Origin: Cyanomargarita calcarea GSE-NOS-MK-12-04C
GTDB lineage: Bacteria; Cyanobacteriota; Cyanobacteriia; Cyanobacteriales; Nostocaceae
Length of the DNA stretch: 64,000 nucleotides
NCBI GenBank assembly: GCA_019359595.1
Contig: JAHHGZ010000003.1
Coordinates: forward strand, 62,001 to 126,000
Direction of reading: 5' to 3'
A program made the position numbers and the translations under genes. The first letter of the stretch is position 1, and every line of letters begins with the position of its first letter. Positions 1 to 7,840 of this stretch are shown in pieces. The notes below the pieces were generated by a model. The model was given only the letters and a program-made list of their open reading frames with translations. It did no database searches and had not been told where the DNA came from.

Positions 1-2
1 TC

Positions 3-269
3 GTAGAAAGCATTACCAAAGGAAGCGGGACAGTTGCCAAGAAAACTCCTAAAGAAGAAATTTACTGGCGTGGTTGTCGGTGTATTGACCTTTTTTGTAA
101 GTCAATAGGGGTTAAGAAGTTGTATAATAATGGGAAGTTTGACTTTTACCCATTGCCTGACTTTTTGAAAGGTAGAGAAGAAGACATTAGTAGAAGCAAA
201 AAGAGGATTAATCGAAACATGATGATTGAGGTACAAGACCCAGATATGTCTTTCTTTGATGCCAATTAG
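3..269 (+). CDS. Hypothetical protein, 3' part only
   Basis: An open frame runs in from the left edge and stops with TAG at 267-269, giving the last 88 residues of a longer protein. The visible part is rich in Lys, Arg and aromatic residues (for example EEIYWRGCRCIDLFCK) and ends DPDMSFFDAN. I do not recognise the family. It is followed by the strong bidirectional hairpin at 282-331, so it is the last gene of a plus-strand unit converging on the helicase gene. It probably belongs to the phage-like element because its terminator is one of the element's characteristic set. Confidence 0.6.
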   Translation, partial: VESITKGSGTVAKKTPKEEIYWRGCRCIDLFCKSIGVKKLYNNGKFDFYPLPDFLKGREEDISRSKKRINRNMMIEVQDPDMSFFDAN

Positions 270-281
270 CCAGTCCATTGT

Positions 282-331
282 GAAATAACAAAAAGACGGA
301 TAGAAAGCTCTATCCGTCTTTTTGTTATTTC
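282..331. terminator. Bidirectional terminator, GACGGATA family
   Basis: A perfect 22-bp inverted repeat (282-303 with 310-331, loop AAAGCT) carries the core AAAAGACGGATAG and its complement, with A/T tracts on both sides. It sits between converging genes and covers the last codons of the minus-strand helicase. It is the first of seven hairpins with the same core in 1-32,543. Confidence 0.85.
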
Positions 332-3102
332 AGACTAAACTCTATCTTTTTGCGATACGCCCATTCTTTTGGGTATTGCAACTTCTCAGCTACATACAGC
401 CAATCAGCAACACTCGGCTCAAAAGTAAGGGTTTCCGTCAATCGGTAAAAAGTCCATCCTGTTTTGTAACCTTTTTCAGCTTGGATCGCCAACAACTTAT
501 CTACTTCTTCGTTAAATCCAATAGTAGGAAAACCAAGTGATGGCGGTGGCGCAATGGTGGCTAATTTTTCTTTGAAATTATTAGTAGCTACATCAAAACT
601 CATTTTGCACTCTCGTGCAAGATAACGAATATCTCCGTGAGTGAATCTTTTCGCATCCTCCCCGTAGGTTTCGATGATGTACATCGCAATCCACTTTGAC
701 TTATACCCTTTCTGTTTAGCGATCGCAGCAACATTATCAATAATGTCCTTATGTTTAGGCGTTAGGGTTAAGTCTAGTTCCTCGATTTCGCCACGTTCTT
801 GAGCGATGGCAATTCCTTCACCTGGTTCCACTCCTTCCCCTCCTTCCCCTTGCTCCCATTCAAAAGAGTGAAGACAAGCCGGACAAGTGGCTCTAAGAAT
901 ATTTTTAACTTGACCCAAAGCATCAACTGTTTGACGATAAGGTTTTTGCTCGTGCGATCTTGGCACAAAGACGTGGTGACATTCAAGACAGCTTTGGGTA
1001 AATCGTGCGGGTTTCAAAGACACTGGCTCCAAAGTCCACTCTCTATCTTCATCAGGCAACCCATGCTTTAACCAATTATCAGAATGATCGATGATGACAC
1101 AATGCTCTTTACCTGGCGATGGACGCAATCCACGTCCACAATTGCCTACAATGGCAACCTTGCCATTGCGTCTAGTTACCAAGGTTCCGTATCTGTTTTG
1201 TAAACACCATACCCACTCATCGGAGGAAAACTCGCAATTTTTCAGTATCGGGCGATCGCCACACGCAACGCCACCGATATAACGGGTTTGCGTATCCTTT
1301 ATATGCAATAAATACAGGAGTTTATCCCCATTCTGATCGCTTTCTGCAATATTGCACTTAAACCCACGAGTCACGCAAAGCCTCTGTAGGTTATTGGCAA
1401 ATAACTTGTTGCCAGTGCTGATGTGATAGCTACGTCTCGTCCAGCTTTGTCCCTCCATTTTAGTTCCGTCGCCATAATGCAATTCTTCTAGCAATACAGC
1501 TAGTTGATCTCTAGATATCGCATCATATGCTCGACATAGATTTTTGTTCAAGTATTTTGCAAGGCTTCCCCACCCTCGCAAATGAGTATCAGTTGCTCTG
1601 GGTTTTCCTTTTGAAACGTAAAATTGATAGCGCTCATATTCTCCAAAATTTGTTGCACACTGCCTAATATCAACCCCAAATTTAAAGCCACATCCTTGTA
1701 AACAGTCAAAAATGCGCTGCAACCAAGGCTGATGACCGGATTGATAGATATTTACTTGTCCACTTTTTAGATTTATACTTCCGTCAGTCAAAAACCATCC
1801 AAGGAAACGGATTTCATCGTCAGCCAAAGGCAACCCAGATGTCTTCAAGAATCCAGAGATAGGAATTTCGTACCCGTCATATCGAGATGCTAAATCTTTC
1901 GCTGGCGACAATTGCCAGCTTTTCTCACTTCCCCTTGATCGCCACACCATGTTATGACCATCAGTGACTCGGATATCCAGGGATGGGCTAGACACAGAAA
2001 CCATTTTTTCCCCTGGTGTAAGTGGACGGTGGATATATTCTTGTGCGTAAGTCCACTTGATTTCATCAGTATTGCGATCATAAGCTGCTATTTTGTGCCA
2101 TTGCTTAATTTCGCTATATTTCCTAAACCCATGATGGGTCAATACCTCGGTTTCCAGATCCAAGCACATTTGCAAATGAAGAATTAAGCTCATTGTTGGA
2201 CGTGCAACCTGGATTGACTCAATTTGAGGAATGTCTGTTCCTTCTGTTGCTACATTAACGTTTGACAGCACCATTGTTTCTTTGCTGCGAAACCGATTAA
2301 AAATGCGATCGCGTTCTAAATCGTCAGTCTCTCCATCAACGTGTTCAGCGGATATGCCTGCTGCCTTGAATGCCTGGACTATTTCCTTGGAATGCTCAAT
2401 TGAAACTGCAAACACAAGGTTAGATTTCCCCTCGGCATATTTTTGATAAGTAGTCACCAAATCTCCAGTAATTTTTCTAGCAGCATCTTCTAACTGACCT
2501 TGGTTATAGTCTCCACCAACTTTTCTTATTCCTTTAGTGTCGATCTTGCTGCTACTACGAAAAACTCGAAACTTAGAAAGGTATCCATCTTCTATTAACT
2601 GGCCTGGTGATACGCCTACCACCAAGCTGTCAAACAGGTATTTAAATCCTTGCCCGTCAGATCGACACGGGGTGGCTGTTACGCCCAGAATCTTTGAGTC
2701 CGCATATGCAGCCATGATATCCATATAAGTTTTACTTATAGAATGGTGCGCTTCATCGACTATTATCAGTCCTGCAGCCGGAAAACGTTTACGTCTGATT
2801 AACGACTGCACTGAAGCGACTTGAATGGGAAATATTTCTGAGACTGGGTAGCCTGCTTTAATAACACCACACGGCAATCCAGTTATTGCTTCTAATTTGT
2901 CTTTGGCTTGAATAATTAATTCTTTTCTGTGGGCTAGAATCAACACTGATTCACCGACATCAAGGAACTGGCGGGCTAGTTCACTAAAGCAAACCGTTTT
3001 ACCAGCCCCTGTTGGTAGCTGTGCTAACACTCGGCGATCGCCAGCTTTCCATCTTGCATTAATATTGTCAATCAATTGCTTTTGGTATGGTCTAAGTTCC
3101 AT
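325..3102 (-). CDS. SF2 DEAD/DEAH-box helicase interrupted by an intein
   Basis: The 925-residue product is an ATP-dependent superfamily 2 helicase. It has Walker A LPTGAGKT near residue 30, DEAH in IIVDEAHHS, and motif III VTATP. Motif VI is split: the sequence reaches LILHLQM, continues with a 342-residue intein (residues 313-654), and resumes with CGRGLRP. Without the intein the helicase is about 583 residues, close to UvsW/RecG-like phage and plasmid helicases. A Cys-rich segment after motif VI (CLEC and CPAC pairs) may bind zinc. ATG at 3102 has GGAG in its leader. It is probably used in replication or recombination of the element. Helicase identity is clear; the exact role is inferred. 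Confidence 0.9.
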   Translation of the reverse strand: MELRPYQKQLIDNINARWKAGDRRVLAQLPTGAGKTVCFSELARQFLDVGESVLILAHRKELIIQAKDKLEAITGLPCGVIKAGYPVSEIFPIQVASVQSLIRRKRFPAAGLIIVDEAHHSISKTYMDIMAAYADSKILGVTATPCRSDGQGFKYLFDSLVVGVSPGQLIEDGYLSKFRVFRSSSKIDTKGIRKVGGDYNQGQLEDAARKITGDLVTTYQKYAEGKSNLVFAVSIEHSKEIVQAFKAAGISAEHVDGETDDLERDRIFNRFRSKETMVLSNVNVATEGTDIPQIESIQVARPTMSLILHLQMCLDLETEVLTHHGFRKYSEIKQWHKIAAYDRNTDEIKWTYAQEYIHRPLTPGEKMVSVSSPSLDIRVTDGHNMVWRSRGSEKSWQLSPAKDLASRYDGYEIPISGFLKTSGLPLADDEIRFLGWFLTDGSINLKSGQVNIYQSGHQPWLQRIFDCLQGCGFKFGVDIRQCATNFGEYERYQFYVSKGKPRATDTHLRGWGSLAKYLNKNLCRAYDAISRDQLAVLLEELHYGDGTKMEGQSWTRRSYHISTGNKLFANNLQRLCVTRGFKCNIAESDQNGDKLLYLLHIKDTQTRYIGGVACGDRPILKNCEFSSDEWVWCLQNRYGTLVTRRNGKVAIVGNCGRGLRPSPGKEHCVIIDHSDNWLKHGLPDEDREWTLEPVSLKPARFTQSCLECHHVFVPRSHEQKPYRQTVDALGQVKNILRATCPACLHSFEWEQGEGGEGVEPGEGIAIAQERGEIEELDLTLTPKHKDIIDNVAAIAKQKGYKSKWIAMYIIETYGEDAKRFTHGDIRYLARECKMSFDVATNNFKEKLATIAPPPSLGFPTIGFNEEVDKLLAIQAEKGYKTGWTFYRLTETLTFEPSVADWLYVAEKLQYPKEWAYRKKIEFSLK
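1141..2166 (-). other. Intein with LAGLIDADG-type homing endonuclease
   Basis: The intein starts at Cys313 (CLDLETEVLTHHG, a block A) and ends ...VAIVGN before Cys655, matching the N-terminal Cys, C-terminal Asn and +1 Cys rule. A block B-like VTDGHNM lies near the start. LGWFLTDGS and LLEELHYGDGT look like the two LAGLIDADG helices of a DOD homing endonuclease. The penultimate residue is Gly rather than the usual His, a known variant that can still splice. The insertion point is the invariant motif VI of the helicase, a typical conserved-site target. Confidence 0.88.
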
Positions 3103-3121
3103 TGTTTTCTCCTTATTTGAT

Positions 3122-3157
3122 GCTAGAAAGAAAGATTAACTTCTCATTCTTTCTAGC
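3122..3157. promoter_or_regulatory. Intercistronic hairpin before the helicase gene
   Basis: A 10-bp perfect inverted repeat (GCTAGAAAGA ... TCTTTCTAGC) with 16 nt between lies in the leader of the helicase gene, just after the 51-residue gene. It has no T-tract on the transcribed side. It may be an mRNA processing or stability element; this is inference. Confidence 0.45.
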
Positions 3158-3164
3158 TATTTGA

Positions 3165-3320
3165 TTACTTGATAATTACGTCTTCAAATCTGTCGTTCAA
3201 CCATAAGCCCGGTCTGTTTTTGCATACTGCTTTATCTGGATGTTTTGACCATTGCTCAAGAGTCATTACCCTAACGTGCCCACGTTTACACCATCCAAAT
3301 GCAGAACTTTTATTCCTCAT
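3165..3320 (-). CDS. Small hypothetical protein, 51 aa
   Basis: ATG at 3320 is preceded by AAGAGGAG about nine bases upstream, and the frame overlaps the 3' end of the upstream gene by 11 bp, as in a coupled operon. The product begins MRNKSSAFGWCKRGHVRV, is basic, and ends FEDVIIK. I do not recognise it. The good ribosome binding site and tight packing are the main reasons to call it. Confidence 0.55.
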   Translation of the reverse strand: MRNKSSAFGWCKRGHVRVMTLEQWSKHPDKAVCKNRPGLWLNDRFEDVIIK

Positions 3321-3495
3321 CCGCGTTAACTCCTCTTGCCGTTAACGCTTCTCGAATCAATTGTTTAACCATGTTTGCCTTGCCTCTATCTTCTTTTTTG
3401 GCAAGTTGCGCGATCGCCTTATCAAACTTGTGTAGGTCAATGCTGTAACGGTTGCGATAGGACTTATCGCCGTGTGGATCTTCTGATTTTTTCAT
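3310..3495 (-). CDS. Small ribbon-helix-helix-like protein, 61 aa
   Basis: From ATG at 3495 the product begins MKKSEDPHGDKSYRNRYSID and continues with a helix-rich segment (FDKAIAQLAKKEDRGKANM, then VKQLIREALTARG), resembling an RHH/CopG DNA-binding fold or a small regulator. Upstream in-frame starts exist (ATG 3525, TTG 3573), but the hairpin at 3519-3559 would cover them, so the shorter form is preferred with moderate certainty. It follows the antirepressor-like gene and precedes the 51-residue gene and the helicase in one operon. Confidence 0.5.
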   Translation of the reverse strand: MKKSEDPHGDKSYRNRYSIDLHKFDKAIAQLAKKEDRGKANMVKQLIREALTARGVNADEE

Positions 3496-3518
3496 GATTT
3501 TTTGAGTGAGTAAGTATG

Positions 3519-3559
3519 TCATTTTGAGGTTGTCTAAAAAACGGACAACCTCAAAATGA
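3519..3559. promoter_or_regulatory. Long intercistronic hairpin
   Basis: A perfect 16-bp inverted repeat (TCATTTTGAGGTTGTC at 3519-3534 and its complement at 3544-3559) has a 9-nt loop. The minus-strand product has no U-tract after the stem, so it is not a classical terminator. It overlaps the end of the 258-residue gene and could be an operator or a processing site. Confidence 0.5.
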
Positions 3560-3565
3560 AGAATG

Positions 3566-4342
3566 TTATTCAACGCCTAGCGCTTTGCAATTAACTTCCA
3601 AGAAAAACTTAGAGCGAGACATTCCAGAGCGTTCAGCTAACGCTAAAAATTCTTGGTACTGCTCCTCTGTTTCGCAATGAAAAGCTATCGTGCGAGTGTT
3701 ACGGTTGCTGGATTTGCACAAAACGATAGTTTCTACTTGATCCACAGATAAAGACTCAACACTATTTTCTAAGCGTTGGTGGCTTTCAATTAATCGATCT
3801 AATTTACTGGCAATCGCTTTATTTTCTTCGCTGTGATTATGAGCGGCATAGCGGACTTCTGAAACTACCACTACTTCACCGGAAGCAACTGTTCGCTTGA
3901 TATCATCCGTTGATGCTTTGATGCCTTTAGCTAGCCCACCCATCATAGCCGCCAAGTTCGCAACTACATCGAGATCGGTGACATTTGAAGCTGAATCAAT
4001 TACCGCGATCGCTTTCTTCGCAATCTCTTCGCACTTAAGGAAATACTGGCGTACTTGCTTTCCTTTTTCGGTTTGTGCAAGCATCCCCATTTCTTTCAAG
4101 CAATTAGCGGAAAGATAAATTCGCTCAACGGCAGCGCCACCGCCCTGTAAGCGTTCTACCATCTCCTCAATGATGAGGAAATCGGTTTTATTTACAAAGT
4201 TTTTAGTCAAAGCACGCTTTGCGTTATCTTTTCTTGAATACCCCAACCACTCAACCGCAAAATCAAAATCAACGGGGAAACTTTCTTGCGACGCATACAA
4301 GCTTTGCGCCAACTTAAATGAAAATGGCTGTATATTTGTCAT
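3566..4342 (-). CDS. Phage antirepressor-like protein, 258 aa
   Basis: The N-terminal half (PVDFDFAVEWLGYSRKDNAK, then RALTKNFVNKTDF) resembles the DNA-binding half of phage antirepressors. This is followed by YLSANCLKEMGMLAQTEKGK and QVRQYFLKCEE, a pattern typical of AntA/BRO/MSV199-type proteins. The C-terminal half is helical and may be the partner-sensing part. ATG at 4342 has GAGGAT upstream. A consensus promoter at 4429-4457 and a hairpin leader at 4384-4414 precede it. A related N-terminal pattern occurs in the gene at 7154, so the element carries paralogues. The role in lysogeny control is inferred. Confidence 0.65.
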   Translation of the reverse strand: MTNIQPFSFKLAQSLYASQESFPVDFDFAVEWLGYSRKDNAKRALTKNFVNKTDFLIIEEMVERLQGGGAAVERIYLSANCLKEMGMLAQTEKGKQVRQYFLKCEEIAKKAIAVIDSASNVTDLDVVANLAAMMGGLAKGIKASTDDIKRTVASGEVVVVSEVRYAAHNHSEENKAIASKLDRLIESHQRLENSVESLSVDQVETIVLCKSSNRNTRTIAFHCETEEQYQEFLALAERSGMSRSKFFLEVNCKALGVE

Positions 4343-4383
4343 TAGCTAATCCTCAAAAAGTGTACTTTTGTCGATTGGTTAGG

Positions 4384-4414
4384 GGCATTGAGAAGGTCGC
4401 AACTTCTTAACGCC
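4384..4414 (-). promoter_or_regulatory. Leader hairpin with 7-nt loop
   Basis: Read on the minus strand, GGCGTTA-AGAAG, loop TTGCGAC, CTTCT-CAATGCC forms an almost continuous 12-bp stem (one G-U pair, one mismatch) between the promoter and the antirepressor start. It resembles a tRNA acceptor/T-arm minihelix in outline, but the loop lacks the TTCRANY pattern, so it is kept apart from the four tRNA-like elements. Confidence 0.4.
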
Positions 4415-4428
4415 TCGTTCATATTTTT

Positions 4429-4457
4429 ATATTATCAGTGGTTTGTGTCGATGTCAA
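4429..4457 (-). promoter_or_regulatory. Sigma70-type promoter for the antirepressor operon
   Basis: Minus strand: TTGACA (4457-4452), a 17-bp spacer, then TAATAT (4434-4429). The -35 lies in a near-palindrome TGTGTTGACATCGACACA, a likely operator. The spacing matches the other element promoters at 14,544 and 31,165. Confidence 0.6.
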
Positions 4458-4485
4458 CACATAAAGCAAAACCAATAAACAAGTT

Positions 4486-5013
4486 ATGCAAAATGAAGTT
4501 ACACAATACCTCCCGTCTTGCTATCGACAGGGAGATGAGCAAGAAGAGATAGCGATCGCGCTAACGCAAGGCATTGCGGAGAAATATGTTGAGTTGAGCG
4601 ATCGCTTACTTACTTACCGTCAAGATTATCTAGACCCTGAAACCTGCCGTGTTGAATGGTTGGACGAGATAGCAAGGTGGTCTGGGTGGGGTGATTTATG
4701 GGATAGTACTTGGACTGTCGAAGTAAAGCGATCGCTATTAAAGGAAACTGAATTTATTTGGAGCAATCGCGGAAACAGAGAGGTTTTGACCAAATTGTTT
4801 AGCATTTTCAGCCTAACCGTTACCCTGGTTCCACAGACGGGATTTATTCTAAATGTGACAACCTTTCCTGGTGGGCTAGGGATTGACCCATTCTCCTATG
4901 TTGTTCAACTTCCAAGCACTTATGTTGAGGGTTCTCCCGAATTGCGAACAGTTAAACGGTTGCTAAAAGATTTTTTACCTTGTTGGATTGAATTTTCTTA
5001 TTCTTATGTCTAA
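4486..5013 (+). CDS. Phage tail protein I (P2 gpI-like), 175 aa
   Basis: The sequence resembles tail protein I of contractile phages: an early YLPSCYRQGDEQEEIA, then VEWLDEIARWSGWGDLWDST, VKRSLLKETEFIWSNRG and an Ig-like C-terminal half. In P2-like phages this protein belongs to the baseplate. The gene is transcribed away from the antirepressor gene and overlaps the tape-measure start by 8 bp. Only these two tail genes lie on the plus strand in the window, so other structural genes, if present, are probably to the left. Confidence 0.72.
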   Translation: MQNEVTQYLPSCYRQGDEQEEIAIALTQGIAEKYVELSDRLLTYRQDYLDPETCRVEWLDEIARWSGWGDLWDSTWTVEVKRSLLKETEFIWSNRGNREVLTKLFSIFSLTVTLVPQTGFILNVTTFPGGLGIDPFSYVVQLPSTYVEGSPELRTVKRLLKDFLPCWIEFSYSYV

Positions 5014-6997
5014 TTCAGTTGTTTCTATTGCAATAAATGCCCGCAATTTAGCAGGTGGCGCGTTCAACCAATTGCGATCGCAAGTTGGCTCAGTGACAAA
5101 TGCTCTGGGAGCAATGCGATCGCAATTCACGCAATCAACCCAAGAAACAGGTAAAGCAGTTAATGCGGTAAGCCTGTTAAGTGGACAATATTTCCTGTTA
5201 AACAAAGCAGCAGAAGCAGCTACTTTTGCCTTTAGCAAATTATCATCAGCAGGTAGCGATGCGATTCAGCGTCAAGTTGAGCAAGTTTCTGCATTGTCAA
5301 CCGCAATGCAGACATTAGGTTTATCTCAGAGGGATGCTGGGCGATATACGCAGGGGGTAGAGACTGCGATCGCAAAGCTAGGTAAGGACTTGCCTGTTAA
5401 CGCAGAAAATATCCAGGTGTTTTTTAAAACTATCCAGGATGATTACAACATTGCTTTAAAAGGTGCGGGTGCATCGCTTGATACTATTAAAAAAGCTCAA
5501 TTATCATCCAGTTCTCGAATTGCCTTATTGTCGGATTTGGCTGGTGGTGATGTTGGTGCGTCCCGTTCAGCAGTATCCGCTTTTCTTGGTGGAAGTGTAG
5601 GAGCGCAAGGGCTAAACCAGTATCAATTTTTCGCCAATAACCCGCAGTTATCAAACGCTTTAAAATCAGGATTGACGGCGAGAGGGGTAAAATCAACGGG
5701 TGACTTATCCGGGCTTGAACGAGTAAAGCTGTTAACCGAGGCATTGGAAAAAGCCGTTACTCCACAAATGATTGACCTGCTTCAAGGTACGGTCAAAGCT
5801 AGATTGTCGGCATTTACGGACGCACTGTTTGACCCAACTATTGGACTGTTCTCAATCCAGCGCGACTTAGAACCGAAAATAGACGGTTATCAATCGGTAT
5901 TTACAGCTTTTGGGGATACCTTAGATATCCTAATTGGCAGTAATGGAATCGTTGAAAATCTGACAAGGCTGCTGGGATTTAGTGGAACCGACCCCATGCA
6001 ATCGCTCTACGACGGTGTAAATGCTCTCAATGCCTATCTACTTGGTGTAGCTGGAGGATTAGCCAAATTAAAATCTCTATCAGGAACCGACATTGGTGCA
6101 AGTGTCGGTAAATTTTTAGCTCAAGCTACAAACCTTGTTTTTGACGGATTACTTGGCGCGATCGCATCCATCAAATGGGGAGGTCTAATTAAGGGAGTGT
6201 TTGTTGGAATTGGCGCATTCTTTGCAAATCTCGATTGGAAGGTTTATCTTGCTGGAGCATTAGCATTGGCTGCCACCGCGATCGCACCTTTTATCATTGG
6301 GGCAATTGGTACTTTTGTTGCTGGTGTCGTATCAGTTGTAGCGGGGGCTTTAATTGGCGTTCCCGTCTTGATTATTAGTGCAATAGTTGTAGGAGTAGTC
6401 GCTATAGCGAAACTGATTAGTGACAACTGGGAAGCAATTAGTAGCTTTGTTTCAACTACTTGGGACAAACTAACGAAAAAGGTTGCCTCAATCATTGACG
6501 GCATCGCTTCTGCTGTAAGCGGTTTTTTTGGAGCAATACAACAGAAACTAGCGGGCATCACCCAAGCCATCAGTAACCCTGGTGGCATTGTTTCTAGTCC
6601 AGTTGTTCAAAGTACCACGGCTGGTGCTGCTACTGGTGGTTTATTTGGCGGGTTACTGGGTTTTGCTTCTGGATTAGCCAGTTCCTTTTTCTCTCGTGCT
6701 GATGGTTTTATTCCAGCTAGTGGTGGCTTCCTAGGTGCTCTAGCTTCCGAAGCCGCACGCAAGCCCACAGGCTCAGATTTTGTTATTGCCAATTCATCCG
6801 AGGCTGTTCTCACCCCTCGAATGTTGCAAAATCTCACAGGTAATCTACTTGGTGCGGGTAGTAGTAAAACCGTCAACTTTCAACCTGGAGCGATCGTTTT
6901 TAATTTACCATCAGGTACACCGACTGAGATCGCAATGGCTGCGATCGCAATCATTGAACAAGCCCTAGCGACTGAGCTTGAAACTAAAATCGCTTAA
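5006..6997 (+). CDS. Phage tail tape-measure protein, 663 aa
   Basis: The start is placed at ATG 5006 (MSNSVVSIAINARNLAGGAF), overlapping the previous stop by 8 bp; an in-frame ATG at 4988 is less likely. The protein has an Ala/Gln/Ser-rich helical N-terminal half (QVEQVSALSTAMQTLGLSQ) and a strongly hydrophobic stretch near residues 405-475, ending with Gly/Ala-rich low-complexity segments, as in tape-measure proteins that set tail length and help DNA cross the membrane. At 663 residues it implies a short to medium tail. The call rests on composition and position beside tail protein I. Confidence 0.7.
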   Translation: MSNSVVSIAINARNLAGGAFNQLRSQVGSVTNALGAMRSQFTQSTQETGKAVNAVSLLSGQYFLLNKAAEAATFAFSKLSSAGSDAIQRQVEQVSALSTAMQTLGLSQRDAGRYTQGVETAIAKLGKDLPVNAENIQVFFKTIQDDYNIALKGAGASLDTIKKAQLSSSSRIALLSDLAGGDVGASRSAVSAFLGGSVGAQGLNQYQFFANNPQLSNALKSGLTARGVKSTGDLSGLERVKLLTEALEKAVTPQMIDLLQGTVKARLSAFTDALFDPTIGLFSIQRDLEPKIDGYQSVFTAFGDTLDILIGSNGIVENLTRLLGFSGTDPMQSLYDGVNALNAYLLGVAGGLAKLKSLSGTDIGASVGKFLAQATNLVFDGLLGAIASIKWGGLIKGVFVGIGAFFANLDWKVYLAGALALAATAIAPFIIGAIGTFVAGVVSVVAGALIGVPVLIISAIVVGVVAIAKLISDNWEAISSFVSTTWDKLTKKVASIIDGIASAVSGFFGAIQQKLAGITQAISNPGGIVSSPVVQSTTAGAATGGLFGGLLGFASGLASSFFSRADGFIPASGGFLGALASEAARKPTGSDFVIANSSEAVLTPRMLQNLTGNLLGAGSSKTVNFQPGAIVFNLPSGTPTEIAMAAIAIIEQALATELETKIA

Positions 6998-7061
6998 TTT
7001 GTGTCAGCAGACATTATCGCGTTTCTTTTACAGTACAATATTTTTTAGTCCGGCAACGAAA

Positions 7062-7082
7062 GCTTGAGTTCGTACCTCAAGC
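7062..7082 (+). promoter_or_regulatory. Leader hairpin GCTTGAG-TTCGTAC-CTCAAGC
   Basis: A perfect 7-bp stem with a 7-nt loop beginning TTCG lies 70 bp upstream of the antirepressor-like gene at 7154. It resembles a T-arm but lacks the conserved A of TTCRANY and has no acceptor-like flanks. Function unknown. Confidence 0.35.
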
Positions 7083-7112
7083 GATCGCGTCAGCGTGCCG
7101 TAGGCATATCGC
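7081..7112. repeat. Small dispersed repeat of the GCGAT...ATCGC type
   Basis: A 32-bp unit that begins with a HIP1 site and ends CATATCGC contains an imperfect internal palindrome (GCGTGCCGTAGGC). Such 20-40 bp dispersed elements are known in filamentous cyanobacteria. Confidence 0.45.
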
Positions 7113-7153
7113 TCTAACAACCGGGTTCAGAATCAACACTTCCGAACAAACCA

Positions 7154-7840
7154 ATGCTAACAGAAAAATTCATCTTGGACGCACTCGAAGCAGAGCGTAA
7201 CGGACAGCAATTTCCTATTGACTTTGACGATATTTGGGAAAATGCAGGATATAGCCGTAAAGATTCTGGAATACGGGCATTACTCAAAGGTCGCCTAATC
7301 CCAGAAATTGATTTCCACATCATTGTGGGAAATAAAGTATTAGGGATTTCCAATAAGCATAAATTATCTGTCGATGCATCTAAATCATTTTGTTTAGCTG
7401 CAAACACTGACAAAGGGGAAGAAGCAAGACGCTATTTCATCGAAGTAGAAAAACGTTACCGCCAACATCTAGAGCGATCGCTATCCCTGTCTTTTGACAC
7501 AAAATCAGAAGAGCCAGCTTTCCCCTATTCTTCCACTCAGATTCACGAATGGGTAGACTATTGCAACCGCACTTATACGCGGTCTGTTATCAAAAACGAT
7601 TACGAAGAAGGGATTGACTATATTTGGGTAGAAAGGGAAATGTATCTTAACGCCGATGCCGCAACAATTTTGTTAAATGCTGCCCGTCCGCGTCCAGGGG
7701 TAATAATCCCATCGGAATTGAAGAAACGCCCATTCCCCTGGGATAAGCTGCAACAATTCCAAGACAACAAGATTAATCGGAGGCGATCGCAGTCACATTT
7801 ACAGTCGGAAGCGCTAGGGCAGTTGAGTTTGTTTGATTAA
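7154..7840 (+). CDS. Phage antirepressor-like protein, 228 aa
   Basis: The N-terminal region (PIDFDDIWENAGYSRKDSGI) is related to the one at 3566-4342, and FCLAANTDKGEEARRYFIEVE is typical of phage antirepressor/BRO-N proteins. The C-terminal half has its own fold with RPRPGVIIPSELKKRPFPW and ends QLSLFD. ATG at 7154 is the only sensible start. The 3' end overlaps the converging hub gene by 4 bp. Its likely role is in the lysis-lysogeny switch; this is inferred from family. Confidence 0.62.
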   Translation: MLTEKFILDALEAERNGQQFPIDFDDIWENAGYSRKDSGIRALLKGRLIPEIDFHIIVGNKVLGISNKHKLSVDASKSFCLAANTDKGEEARRYFIEVEKRYRQHLERSLSLSFDTKSEEPAFPYSSTQIHEWVDYCNRTYTRSVIKNDYEEGIDYIWVEREMYLNADAATILLNAARPRPGVIIPSELKKRPFPWDKLQQFQDNKINRRRSQSHLQSEALGQLSLFD

